DNA from: Agrobacterium larrymoorei | Lineage (GTDB): Bacteria; Pseudomonadota; Alphaproteobacteria; Rhizobiales; Rhizobiaceae | DNA: 64,000 bases | Reading direction: 5' to 3' | Assembly: GCF_030819275.1 (NCBI RefSeq) | Contig: NZ_JAUTBL010000001.1 | Span: forward strand, 1,800,501 to 1,864,500 | Shown here: piece after piece, positions 9,493 through 17,599 of the stretch | Layout of the letters: the number at the start of each line of letters is the position of its first letter | Numbering within the stretch: the stretch's first letter is position 1 | Program-made: the position numbers and the translations under genes | The notes under the pieces: model-generated | Database searches by the model: none | Seen by the model: only the letters and a program-made list of their open reading frames with translations | What the model was told of the DNA's origin: nothing

Positions 9493-9518
9493 GCGGGCGC
9501 CCTGGCGCAGGCGCCCGC
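9493..9518. other. intra-operon GC-rich stem-loop after the binding-protein gene
   Basis: Perfect 9-bp inverted repeat, GCGGGCGCC (9493-9501) and GGCGCCCGC (9510-9518), loop of 8 nt. It lies immediately 3' of the binding-protein gene and before the ATPase gene on the minus strand. There is no T-run on the minus-strand side (a TCTTTT follows on the plus strand), so an mRNA-protecting hairpin that favours binding-protein expression is the likelier role. Confidence 0.55.
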
Positions 9519-9529
9519 TCTTTTCGACG

Positions 9530-10633
9530 TCAGGCGGCGAAAATCTCGTTCACGGTCTCGACGATTTCGTCTTCGTTTTCGAGGTAGGCCTTCCAGTCAG
9601 GCAACCAGAAATTCTTGATGGCGTCGGCACTGTTGACGATGCCGGCCTTGACCAGATTGTCCGGCAGAACGGCGTTCGATACGGTCGGGCGCAGATAGAA
9701 TTCCTTGCCCATATTGGTCATGAAGGATGGCTCCAGCGCCCGGTTCAGCAGCGCATAGGCAAGTTTCTTCTGGGTCGGCTCCGAGTAACGGCTGATCGTG
9801 TAGGTCTGGGTCAGGATCGGCTGGAGCTCCTTCCAGTACATGACGGCGAAAGGAGCACCCTTGTCGCGAGCCTGCATCGGCTCGGCGTCGCTCTGCACCG
9901 CAATCACGACCTCGCCACGATCCATCAGCGTCTGCATGTTGCCGGTGAAGTCGGAAATCTTGGCGGGCATCAGTGCTTTCATCGCCTCGTAGCCGGCCTT
10001 CAGGTCGTACTGATCCTTGCCGAACAGCGAGCAGGCGACGAGGAAGAAGTCCATCTGGAGCGTGTTGGAGGTAATATAGGTGCCGCGCTTGCCGGCGAAT
10101 TCCGGCTTCCACATGTCCTTGAAGCTGGTCGGCGGCGGATTGACGAGATCGGTTCGGTAGGCATGGACATACTGGTTGAAGGCCCATGTGACACCAACAC
10201 CGTTCGATGTCGCGAAGGGCCAGAGGTTCTTGCCGTTCGGAAGATTGGGAAGGATTTCTTCAATCGTGTGGAAGAAATCGCCCGCACCCGCCGTCTTGAA
10301 CATTTCCGGCAGGTTCCAGTTGGTGATGTCGAGCGGCGGCTTCTTCGGGCCGTTGGCGACGAATTTGGGGAACCACGGCCAGGTGGAATCATACTCGATC
10401 TTGCAGTTGAAATCCTTGGCAAAATCGGTCAGCAGGTATTTGTTCACCAGCTCGCCCCAAGGGCCGCCCCATTCGCCGACGCGCAACACCGCGCCACCGG
10501 CATCGAAGACGGAGCCGTCGTAAGTGACGTCCTGCGAGAAGGCGTGGTTGATGTTGAAGAGCGGTAGTGTTGCCGCAGCAGCGCCGAGTTTCAAGAGCTT
10601 GCGGCGGTTGGGATCGAAGGTCTTTACGGTCAT
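9530..10633 (-). CDS. ABC transporter periplasmic binding protein, PotD class, Tat-type signal
   Basis: Protein of 367 residues if ATG 10633 is used; an ATG two codons upstream (10639) lies too close to the AAGGGG ribosome site. The N-terminus has a twin-arginine motif, NRRKLLKLG at about residues 9-17, followed by an Ala/Leu-rich segment. The mature part contains LRVGEWGGPWGE, then LDITNWNLPEMFK, and later GEVVIAVQSDAEPMQARDKG and PTQKKLAYALLNRALEP, characteristic of the spermidine/putrescine/opine binding-protein class (SBP_bac_8 type). It captures the operon's substrate in the periplasm. Given the racemase, HyuA-like and DUF917 genes around it, a cyclic amide or related cation is the inferred ligand. 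Confidence 0.88.
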   Translation of the reverse strand: MTVKTFDPNRRKLLKLGAAAATLPLFNINHAFSQDVTYDGSVFDAGGAVLRVGEWGGPWGELVNKYLLTDFAKDFNCKIEYDSTWPWFPKFVANGPKKPPLDITNWNLPEMFKTAGAGDFFHTIEEILPNLPNGKNLWPFATSNGVGVTWAFNQYVHAYRTDLVNPPPTSFKDMWKPEFAGKRGTYITSNTLQMDFFLVACSLFGKDQYDLKAGYEAMKALMPAKISDFTGNMQTLMDRGEVVIAVQSDAEPMQARDKGAPFAVMYWKELQPILTQTYTISRYSEPTQKKLAYALLNRALEPSFMTNMGKEFYLRPTVSNAVLPDNLVKAGIVNSADAIKNFWLPDWKAYLENEDEIVETVNEIFAA

Positions 10634-10687
10634 GTCCATGTTCCCCTTGTTGTTCGAACTTATGGATACGGGTTTATCCCCGGCGGA

Positions 10688-11491
10688 TCAGCCGCCGAAG
10701 ATGCGTTTCAGATTGACGAGTTTCGAGGTGGCCACCATCGAGACGACGACGAGGATGATGGCGAAGATGCCTGCGGCTGCCGCAGTCGGCTCGAAGGCGT
10801 AGCGAAGCGCCACATACATGGCCATCGGCAGGGTTTGCAGGTTCGGTGTCGAGAGAAATAGCGTCACCTCAAACTGGCCGAAGGAAATGATGAAAGCGAA
10901 GATCGTCCCCGCCGAAATCGCTGGCGAGATGATCTTCAGCGTCACCAGCCGGAAAGCGGTGAAGGGCGAGGCGCCAAGCGAGCGGGCTGCCTCTTCCAGC
11001 GAGCGATCGAAGCCGACCAGCGCTGCCGTCACCGTGGCGATGACGAAGGGGCAGGTGACGATGACATGGCCGATGATGAGGCCTGCCATGCTGCGGGCAA
11101 GACCGATATCGGTAGTGACGTAGAAGACGTAGAGCGCCAGTCCCAACACCACGCCGGGCAGTACGATCGGCATCATGAAAAAGGCGCGAAGCGGCCCGAC
11201 GACGAGGCTTGTCGAGCGGGTCAAAAAGAGAGCCGCCATGGTGCCAAGCACGGTGGATATGGCGGTGGAAATTCCGGCCACCATGAATGACACGCCATAG
11301 GCAGAAAGAAAAGTTGGTGAGGTCAGGAAAGCGTAAACCCAGCGCAGCGACAGGCCTTGTGGCGGGAAGGTGAGATAGTCGCCGGAATTGAGCCCGGAGA
11401 GAATGACGATGACGACCGGCGTCAGCAGGATGGTCAGGGTCAACGTAGAGAGCAGCTTGAAGACCAGCGGAATGGATGTCTCTTCGCGCAT
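10688..11491 (-). CDS. ABC transporter permease, PotC class
   Basis: Protein of 267 residues from ATG 11491, whose A is the last base of the preceding gene's TGA (TGATG), so translation is coupled. Six hydrophobic segments are visible, the first at residues 8-30. The EAA loop reads EEAARSLGASPFTAFRLVTLKIISPA, the site that docks to the ATPase. It pairs with the upstream permease as the second membrane subunit. Confidence 0.92.
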   Translation of the reverse strand: MREETSIPLVFKLLSTLTLTILLTPVVIVILSGLNSGDYLTFPPQGLSLRWVYAFLTSPTFLSAYGVSFMVAGISTAISTVLGTMAALFLTRSTSLVVGPLRAFFMMPIVLPGVVLGLALYVFYVTTDIGLARSMAGLIIGHVIVTCPFVIATVTAALVGFDRSLEEAARSLGASPFTAFRLVTLKIISPAISAGTIFAFIISFGQFEVTLFLSTPNLQTLPMAMYVALRYAFEPTAAAAGIFAIILVVVSMVATSKLVNLKRIFGG

Positions 11492-12423
11492 CAGCTGCGT
11501 CCTCCAGTGGTGCGCATGGCGGCGCGGTGGTAGACGGCGATCGCCATCAGGCTTGTCACGAAGAGGACGACGGCAATTGCCGCGCCGAATTGCCACCGCC
11601 CGGTTTCGGCAACCTGCTGGTAGATATGGATCGGCATGACCATGACTTTCCAGCCACCCATCAACGCCGGCACGACGTAGGAGGAAATGGCAAGTGCAAA
11701 GACCAGCAAAGTTCCGGCCAGAATACCCGGCATTGAGAGCGGCAGTACGACCGAGAAGAATGCCTTGCTGCGCGAGGCGCCGAGCGATCGTGCCGCTTCC
11801 TCAAGCGAGGGGTGGATCGATTTGATGATGCCGATTAGCGAGAGCACCATGAAGGGCAGGGTGATCTGTACCAGACCGACGACGACGCCAAAGATATTGT
11901 ACATCAGCGGCAACGGGGCCGAAATGATTCCGAGGCGCAGCAGGGTGCCGTTGATCAGGCCATTATCGCCCAGTAGCACCATCAGGCCATAGAGGCGGAT
12001 GACCATGTCGAGCTGCATCGATGAGAGAACGAGGATCATCAACAGCGTGTTGCGCCCGGGATTGACGGTCTTGGCAATGACATAGGCCAGCGGATAACCG
12101 AAAAAGAAGCAGACGAGAGCCACAAGGGCTGAGATACCAACTGAGCGTAGGATGGACTCGTAATAGATGGAGCGGGTGAAGATCCGCACAAAGTTGTCGA
12201 AGTTGATATCGCCGGAAAGCGTAATGACGCCAGCGACAGACTTGTTGAAGGCAAGACCGAAAAGTGATGCTGTCGGCACGACGAAGAAGACGATGAAGAA
12301 CAGCATGGCGGGTAGTATCAGAAGCCATAGGCCCGCGCCGTGCATGAAGCCCGGTTTGCCGACGCGCGAGGCTTTCACGTCGCCGTCTTTTCCCGATGCC
12401 GCTGTTATCGCCGTTGATGCCAT
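11491..12423 (-). CDS. ABC transporter permease, PotB class
   Basis: Protein of 310 residues. After a short charged N-terminus (about 30 residues) come six membrane segments, beginning LWLLILPAMLFFIVFFV. The EAA loop LEEAARSLGASRSKAFFSVVLPLSMPG is intact. It is the first of two permease genes; the stop overlaps the next start by one base. The start at ATG 12423 follows the racemase stop by 27 nt. Confidence 0.92.
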   Translation of the reverse strand: MASTAITAASGKDGDVKASRVGKPGFMHGAGLWLLILPAMLFFIVFFVVPTASLFGLAFNKSVAGVITLSGDINFDNFVRIFTRSIYYESILRSVGISALVALVCFFFGYPLAYVIAKTVNPGRNTLLMILVLSSMQLDMVIRLYGLMVLLGDNGLINGTLLRLGIISAPLPLMYNIFGVVVGLVQITLPFMVLSLIGIIKSIHPSLEEAARSLGASRSKAFFSVVLPLSMPGILAGTLLVFALAISSYVVPALMGGWKVMVMPIHIYQQVAETGRWQFGAAIAVVLFVTSLMAIAVYHRAAMRTTGGRS

Positions 12424-12450
12424 TTGCGTGCGTCCCGCTCCTGTTCGCCT

Positions 12451-13224
12451 TTACTCCGCCGCCATCGGCAGCATCGCGCTGAGCAGTGTATCGTAACCCA
12501 GCAATTGCTTTTCCGGCGGTGCGGGATAGGTGGTGCGGCTTTGCGTGAGGCCGGCTCTGACAATGCCTGCGGCAACCGAAATGGCGGTGGGAATAGGGTC
12601 GATAACCGGTACGTCGATGCCCTTTGCCAGCAGACCTTCCCGCAGGCCTGCGGCACAGCCCATCAGCCCGGTGCAGCCAAAGATCAGCGCTTCCGCGCCG
12701 TCTTCTTCGACAGCCTTGCGGCCTTGCTCCACCAGCCGTTCTGCGGTGGCGGTAAGGTCCTTTTCGAGATCGAGCACGGGAATGTCGACGCTGCGTACTG
12801 AGGCGAGCTTGGAAGATAGACCGCAGAGTGCTGCGGTGTTTTCGAAGGAGGGGATCAGCCGGCGCATGACGGTGATGACCGAGAATTTGTGTCCCAGCAT
12901 GGCGGCAACATGCATGCCTGTCTGGCACGGTCCTACCACCAGCATGTTGGAAAGTTCACGACCGGGGCGCAGGCCGGGATCGCCCATGCAATCGATGATC
13001 ACTGCATCGACACCTTCGCGCCCGGCGTGCAGGACTTCGAGCAGCGTTCCAGGAACCGACATCGCCGCCTCGAACTCGCTTTCAATTGAACCCGGCCCGG
13101 TTGCAATCTGGGCATGGGAGAGAACGATGCCCGGATATTCCAGCGCTTTCAGGTCGGCAAGCTTGCGAAAGCCAGCGGTGACGATGGGCGATACGACACG
13201 AACATGGACGGTATTGTCACGCAT
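12451..13224 (-). CDS. Asp/Glu/hydantoin racemase family protein (HyuE-like), first gene of the operon
   Basis: Protein of 257 residues from ATG 13224, with AAAGGA upstream. The two catalytic cysteines of the family are present: C79 in VIIDCMGDPGL and C184 in LIFGCTGLMGC. N-terminal VHVRVVSPIV and C-terminal VPVIDPIPTAIS fit the Asp/Glu/hydantoin racemase fold. It would interconvert the enantiomers of the substrate so both can be used. It opens a nine-gene operon that also encodes an ABC importer, a HyuA-like enzyme, two DUF917 proteins and a MalT-type regulator. The substrate could be a 5-substituted hydantoin or a related compound. Confidence 0.87.
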   Translation of the reverse strand: MRDNTVHVRVVSPIVTAGFRKLADLKALEYPGIVLSHAQIATGPGSIESEFEAAMSVPGTLLEVLHAGREGVDAVIIDCMGDPGLRPGRELSNMLVVGPCQTGMHVAAMLGHKFSVITVMRRLIPSFENTAALCGLSSKLASVRSVDIPVLDLEKDLTATAERLVEQGRKAVEEDGAEALIFGCTGLMGCAAGLREGLLAKGIDVPVIDPIPTAISVAAGIVRAGLTQSRTTYPAPPEKQLLGYDTLLSAMLPMAAE

Positions 13225-13773
13225 TCCCGGTATCCTTTGTCAATCGGTGCGCCATACTCATGCAGGCGAAGTCGAAGCCGCGAAGGCAGGGCATCAAATG
13301 GAGTGCGGATGCAGATCCGCGCCTAAGATGATGTCCTACGGTGCATCGGCTCAGTGACATTCGGAAGCGTTCTGCGGAATAGGCAATTCTGTTTTTTGGA
13401 TGGGTAGCCAGGGCGGCGAATATGTTCGGATCCTATACTTTTGGGTAGGTGGCCTTGCATATCGCGCGTGCATTTTCGAGTTTCGATTAAATATTAATCC
13501 TATCGATAAGCTCTCTGATCAATTGACACGCCTCTGGTGATCTCAAGCGCGTTGCTCGGTTAGGAGCATCATTGCTAGCATTGGACTTAGAGGCCCACGG
13601 GGTGGCGCGACGGGACTGAAGCATTTTGTTTTTCCGGACCGAGAGCAAAAGGGGTCATCGGCGCGCTCAGCCTGTTGTGTGTCGAAACCGGGTTGCGCGT
13701 CTGTCCCTTCTCGCCGGGATCAAAAGACAGCAGGCCTGCTATCGCTAGCGACGCACACTCGACCGGTAATTGA
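13225..13773. other. intergenic region upstream of the racemase operon
   Basis: About 550 bp without a credible gene. It must hold the promoter of the minus-strand racemase operon. An AT-rich patch lies around 13480-13515. The right end borders an IS3-type transposase relic, so part of this stretch may be old insertion-element debris. Confidence 0.5.
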
Positions 13774-13893
13774 CGCGAGATCTTCTATAACCCGAAACGC
13801 AAACCTGTCAGGAGCGTGATGCTGTCGCCCGTAGACTTCGAAAAGGCAGCAGAAGATTTAACCAGAGGGTGTCCACGAGGCTCGGGGCTATTC
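13774..13893 (+). pseudogene. relic of IS3-family transposase OrfB C-terminus (frameshifted)
   Basis: Reading the plus strand from just after a TGA at 13771 gives EIFYNPKRKPVRSVMMLSPVDFEK, very close to the IS3-group OrfB ending (FYNPKRKH..RNGMLSPVDFE). After a frame change the sequence continues GVHEARGYSD, the usual end of the same protein, to about 13893. Only the last 40 or so codons remain and the frame is broken, so it is a dead fragment. No intact terminal repeats or other part of the element were found in the preceding bases. Confidence 0.72.
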
Positions 13894-13941
13894 AGATCGA
13901 GGTGGCCGTGCGCATGGAAGATCAGCTCGAATGGCCTGACC

Positions 13942-15396
13942 CTAACGATCGGTGAGGGAGGACAAAGCCATCTCGAAATCACATATAAGCCCGGTATGGG
14001 CGTAGTCCGCCACGACGTCTCCTCCAAGTTCGGACGTCGTCACCGCCTTTATGAGGCGGGATCCGAAGCCCTGGCGCGACGGAACAGTAACCGACGGACC
14101 GCCTCGTTCCTCCCATCGCAGGTTTAGCACTGCCCCGGCCGGATCGCTGCTGTTTGCAATGGACCATCGAAGGGCGACTTGGCCGCGATCGGTAGATAGG
14201 GCTCCATACTTGGCCGCGTTGGTTCCAAGCTCATGAAGCACCAGGCTCAGCGGAAGCACCGCACGAGCATTGACGAGGATCTCGTCACCTTCAACCTGAA
14301 CGCTGTCCTGGGGATAGGGCGACATCGCTTTGCGGACGATGTCATGCAAGCTCGCGCTTTCCCAGTTGGAGATCGTCAGGAGATCGTAGGCCTTGGACAA
14401 TGCTTCCAGTCGCGCCTGGAGCACAAACTCCTGACTGTTGGGAGCCGCCGGGCCTAAGGTCTGGCGTACCACCGCGTTGACCGTTGCGAGCACGTTTTTC
14501 ACCCGATGCGTCAGTTCACCGATCAAAAGGTTCTGCAGCCGCTCCGCTTCTTTTCGCTCGCTGATGTCTCGTCCGATCTTTGAAGCGCCGACCACGTATC
14601 CGTTTTCATCATAAATCGGCGAGACCCTGAGCGACACATGAACCTCGCTGCCGTCTTTATGGATTCGCCGCGTCTCGTGCGGTTCGACATGGCCACCGGC
14701 CTTGATGCTGTCGATTATAACATTTTCTTCCGTAACCAGCTCCGGCGGAAGAATGATGAGGGCCGGGCGCCCAATGGCTTCCTCGGCAGAGTATCCGTAG
14801 AGCTTCTCGGCGCCTCGGTTCCAGCTGCGTATCTTCAAGTCGAGGTCGACGCTAATAATGGCGTCGTCGGAGGACGCTATAATGGCAGCGAGCCGACGAG
14901 CCTCCTTTCGCGCCCGTTTTCGTTCCGTCACATCTATGGTCACTGTCGCAGCCTGCATTATCTGGCCGCTGTCGTTGCGGATGACGGATACGGAGTTGGA
15001 CACCCATACAAGAGTGCCATCCCTTCGGATGTACCGTTTCTCGATCTCAAAATTGCTGCCGGTCTCCACCATGCGATGGAACTGCTCAAGGTTGCCAGGC
15101 AAGTCGTCGGGGTGAGTAATATCCTGCATGCGCAATTTAAGCAGTTCCGTCTCCGGATAACCGACGATCTCGCAATATCTTTGATTGACGGTGAGAAAGC
15201 TGCCATCGAGATCGGTCAGCGCTATACCGCCCGTCGTCTGCGCAAAAATGGCTTGCAACCATATGTCACTCTGCGTCAATCCGGCCTCCGCGACAGCGCC
15301 TATCATAAGCAGCTTAAATGCACATATACTCAAGATAAATTCGGACATCGCAGACCCCGGGTCAAGCCCGCGATCAGCCTGATGTCGATCAAGCAT
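13942..15396 (-). CDS. PAS-PAS sensor histidine kinase of the HWE family
   Basis: Up to 484 residues; the start is uncertain, with ATGs at 15396, 15348 and 15306 and no strong ribosome site. Two PAS/PAC units are visible, about residues 44-160 (ending VTIDVTERK) and 168-285 (ending IGRDISERK). The kinase core follows: phospho-acceptor H297 in GELTHRVKNVLATV, the N-box LHELGTNAAKYGAL (387-400) and the WEERGGP motif (428-434) that defines HWE kinases. No membrane segment is convincing, so it is probably cytoplasmic and senses an internal ligand, redox state or light through its PAS domains. No response regulator is adjacent; HWE kinases often act in general stress or light signalling. Confidence 0.88.
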   Translation of the reverse strand: MLDRHQADRGLDPGSAMSEFILSICAFKLLMIGAVAEAGLTQSDIWLQAIFAQTTGGIALTDLDGSFLTVNQRYCEIVGYPETELLKLRMQDITHPDDLPGNLEQFHRMVETGSNFEIEKRYIRRDGTLVWVSNSVSVIRNDSGQIMQAATVTIDVTERKRARKEARRLAAIIASSDDAIISVDLDLKIRSWNRGAEKLYGYSAEEAIGRPALIILPPELVTEENVIIDSIKAGGHVEPHETRRIHKDGSEVHVSLRVSPIYDENGYVVGASKIGRDISERKEAERLQNLLIGELTHRVKNVLATVNAVVRQTLGPAAPNSQEFVLQARLEALSKAYDLLTISNWESASLHDIVRKAMSPYPQDSVQVEGDEILVNARAVLPLSLVLHELGTNAAKYGALSTDRGQVALRWSIANSSDPAGAVLNLRWEERGGPSVTVPSRQGFGSRLIKAVTTSELGGDVVADYAHTGLICDFEMALSSLTDR

Positions 15397-15630
15397 CGAG
15401 TTTATGGGAGCGCACGAATTCGTTCATGCCAAACGCGGATTCAACTTTCACGCGCTGAGGGTCGTGAAGCGGAAATTCGATACAGATTATCGGATTGAGC
15501 GAAAGCCACAAATCTGTGGCTCTAAGCTTCCAATGTTAGGACAGTGCCGCGGCACCTTCCTTGAGCCGTTTTCTGCTGTGAGCCTGATTTGGATGCCCTG
15601 CCCAAGAGGGCAGGGCTGCCAATTCCGGGG

Positions 15631-15909
15631 TCACTTATTCAGCGCATCTTTGAGTGCTTTGGCAGGCGCAAAGGTCAACTTGTTCGAGGCCGCGATTTTC
15701 ATGGCTTCGCCCGTTGCAGGATTGCGGCCCTCGCGCTCGGGCGAAGCCTTGACTTTGAACTTCCCGAAGCCAGGGATCGACGTTTCCTTGCCGGAGCCTG
15801 CTGCATCGGTAATGGCCTGGAAAACGGCTTCGACGATTGCCTTGCCCTGAACCTTTGTCAGTCCATTTTCAGCGGCGATCTTGTCAGCGATTTCGTTGGT
15901 TGTGGTCAT
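15631..15909 (-). CDS. HU-family DNA-binding protein
   Basis: Protein of 92 residues from ATG 15909 with AAGGAAAA upstream. It shows the HU fold order: helical N-terminus (TNEIADKIAAENGLTKVQGKAIV), the beta segment IPGFGKFKV, and the DNA-binding arm SPEREGRNPATGEAMKIAAS. Length and motif match HU-beta type nucleoid proteins. It bends and compacts DNA as a dimer. It is a monocistronic gene pointing towards the histidine kinase gene. Confidence 0.95.
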   Translation of the reverse strand: MTTTNEIADKIAAENGLTKVQGKAIVEAVFQAITDAAGSGKETSIPGFGKFKVKASPEREGRNPATGEAMKIAASNKLTFAPAKALKDALNK

Positions 15910-16402
15910 GAGTTTTCCTTTTAACAGTAAATCAATCCGAAATTGGTGCCAGCTTCTGGCCGCGTTGTCATTGTCGACGATCGTAGCGTGGCTTAGATCA
16001 CGTGGATGTCCACAACTCGTTTCGGCTTATAGCGTACTCTCTGTGTTTTCAAAGCACCTTACGCAAGGGTGTTATGAGGAATGGTACTTAGGCGTTTTTT
16101 TAAACTGCACAGGCCCTTTAGGGGTTCCCCCGCCCACGGGATACGGAGGAAGTTGCTGCCTCACCGGTCGAAACCGGGGCTCACTGCAGGTATAAACGGC
16201 ATCTTTTCCGCGTGGTGGATTGAGGGTCTTGGGCCAGCTTTTTGGGGGCTAGTTTTCGTCTTGGCCATCTTGCGTCTCACGTAGTTGGATATCTGGTAAA
16301 CGCGAGAATTCACAAGCCTCCGGCTACAGGTACGAGCGTGCATGGTTCGTGTTGGGAGGTGTGCCTACAGACATACGATTGTCTCGCGCAGATGGAGGAA
16401 AG
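15910..16402. other. 493-bp divergent intergenic region between HU and bgsB-like genes
   Basis: Carries the promoters of the HU gene (minus strand) and of the membrane-fusion/glycosyltransferase pair (plus strand). A T7 run occurs near 16095 and several GC-rich short repeats follow (about 16110-16190). A 60-codon open frame on the minus strand (16161-16343) has no recognisable domain and no good ribosome site and is not called. Confidence 0.5.
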
Positions 16403-17596
16403 ATGAAGGCGATCAAGATCGGGCTCGGATTGTTATTGATCTGCGGAGCTCTTTATGTCGTGTTGGGAGAGCAGCTAAGCGGCGCCAGTGCCAATGCGTT
16501 CATTAATGCGCGGCTCACCACCAGCCGCGCTCCCATAGCCGGAAAAATAGACCTGATTTCAAGACCTCTCGGCGCTCAAGTCTCACAAGGTGATCCTCTT
16601 GGCGCGATTGAGGATCCGCTGGTGGACAGTATCCGTCTGCTTGATCTTGAATTGGAGCAGGCAGACGTTCAGGCAGAGATTGCAAGGCTTCAATCCGTCA
16701 TTGCTTCTTTCGATCAGTCCATCAAGTTGTTGCAGACCCGTGCGGCGATCTACAGCGAGGAGCGAAAGCGTCAGCTTGAAGCGCAGGCCCAGTCGGCTGA
16801 ATCGACGCGAGCGGCGGCGGAAGCTCGTCTCAGGTACGCCGAACTCAGCCGCGAGCGCTCCTCGCGGCTGAGTGGGCAGGGCATATCGACCGCACAGTCC
16901 CTTGAACAGGCTCAGTCACTGGCTGAAGTATCCAATCTTGAGGTTGCAAGCGCAAAGGCTCAGGCGGCGGAAATTCTTGTTGCCCGCAAAGCGGCAGATC
17001 GCGGCGTTTTCCTCGGTGACGGTTTTAACGACGCCCCATATTCCGAGCAGAGAATATCGGAGATTGACGTGCAACGCCTGGAACTGAAAGCGCAGCTTGA
17101 GTCGAAAAAGCTCGCGCTGACGGCGGTGTCCGAGCGAATTGCAAACGAACGCCTCCGCGTGAACAGACTATCGGCCTCGAACCTCGTGGCCAATGTCAAT
17201 GGTGCATTGTGGGAGTATCTCTCAGCGTCGGGTGAAACCGTGCAACGTGGACAAGACCTCCTGCGCCTGATCGACTGCGACTCCGCAATCGTGACGCTGT
17301 CGGTATCGGAGAGCGTCTACAACACTTTAAGGGTGGGCGCCCCTGCGACCTTTCGTCTTAGCCGCAGCCGGGTGGTTCTCGAAGGATCGGTCATACGTCT
17401 CGCCGGTTCTGGGGCCGCCACGATTTATGAGAACATGGCGATCGCTCCGAGCCAGCGTCACCTGCAGCGTTATGACGTCGCCCTCGATGTTCCCGCTCTA
17501 CGCAGCGATCCCAACCTCCGGTGTCTTGCCGGGCGCACGGGCAGGGTGTTTTTCGAGAACCGCGCCTTCGATTGGCTGAGAGGATGGTGGGGCTAA
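16403..17596 (+). CDS. bgsB: HlyD-type membrane fusion protein, BgsB-like
   Basis: Protein of 397 residues from ATG 16403, chosen for the GGAGGAAAG directly upstream. One N-terminal membrane anchor (about residues 5-22) is followed by a lipoyl-like half motif (RLTTSRAPIAGKIDLISRPL), a long coiled coil (about 75-230) rich in Glu, Gln, Ala and Arg, and a second lipoyl/beta-barrel part. This is the order of periplasmic adaptor proteins. It stands 3 nt upstream of a BcsA-like glycosyltransferase. The same pair, bgsB-bgsA, makes mixed-linkage beta-glucan in Sinorhizobium meliloti, so a role in glucan export across the envelope is inferred. Symbol given by context and length. Confidence 0.72.
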   Translation: MKAIKIGLGLLLICGALYVVLGEQLSGASANAFINARLTTSRAPIAGKIDLISRPLGAQVSQGDPLGAIEDPLVDSIRLLDLELEQADVQAEIARLQSVIASFDQSIKLLQTRAAIYSEERKRQLEAQAQSAESTRAAAEARLRYAELSRERSSRLSGQGISTAQSLEQAQSLAEVSNLEVASAKAQAAEILVARKAADRGVFLGDGFNDAPYSEQRISEIDVQRLELKAQLESKKLALTAVSERIANERLRVNRLSASNLVANVNGALWEYLSASGETVQRGQDLLRLIDCDSAIVTLSVSESVYNTLRVGAPATFRLSRSRVVLEGSVIRLAGSGAATIYENMAIAPSQRHLQRYDVALDVPALRSDPNLRCLAGRTGRVFFENRAFDWLRGWWG

Positions 17597-17599
17597 CAC

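Noticed and set aside
8984..10567. 527-codon plus-strand open frame opposite the ATPase and binding-protein genes
   Set aside because: It crosses two well-supported minus-strand genes and the hairpin between them; the product has no domain.
16161..16343. 60-codon minus-strand open frame with a basic product upstream of the bgsB-like gene
   Set aside because: No recognisable domain, no good ribosome site, and it lies in a divergent promoter region.
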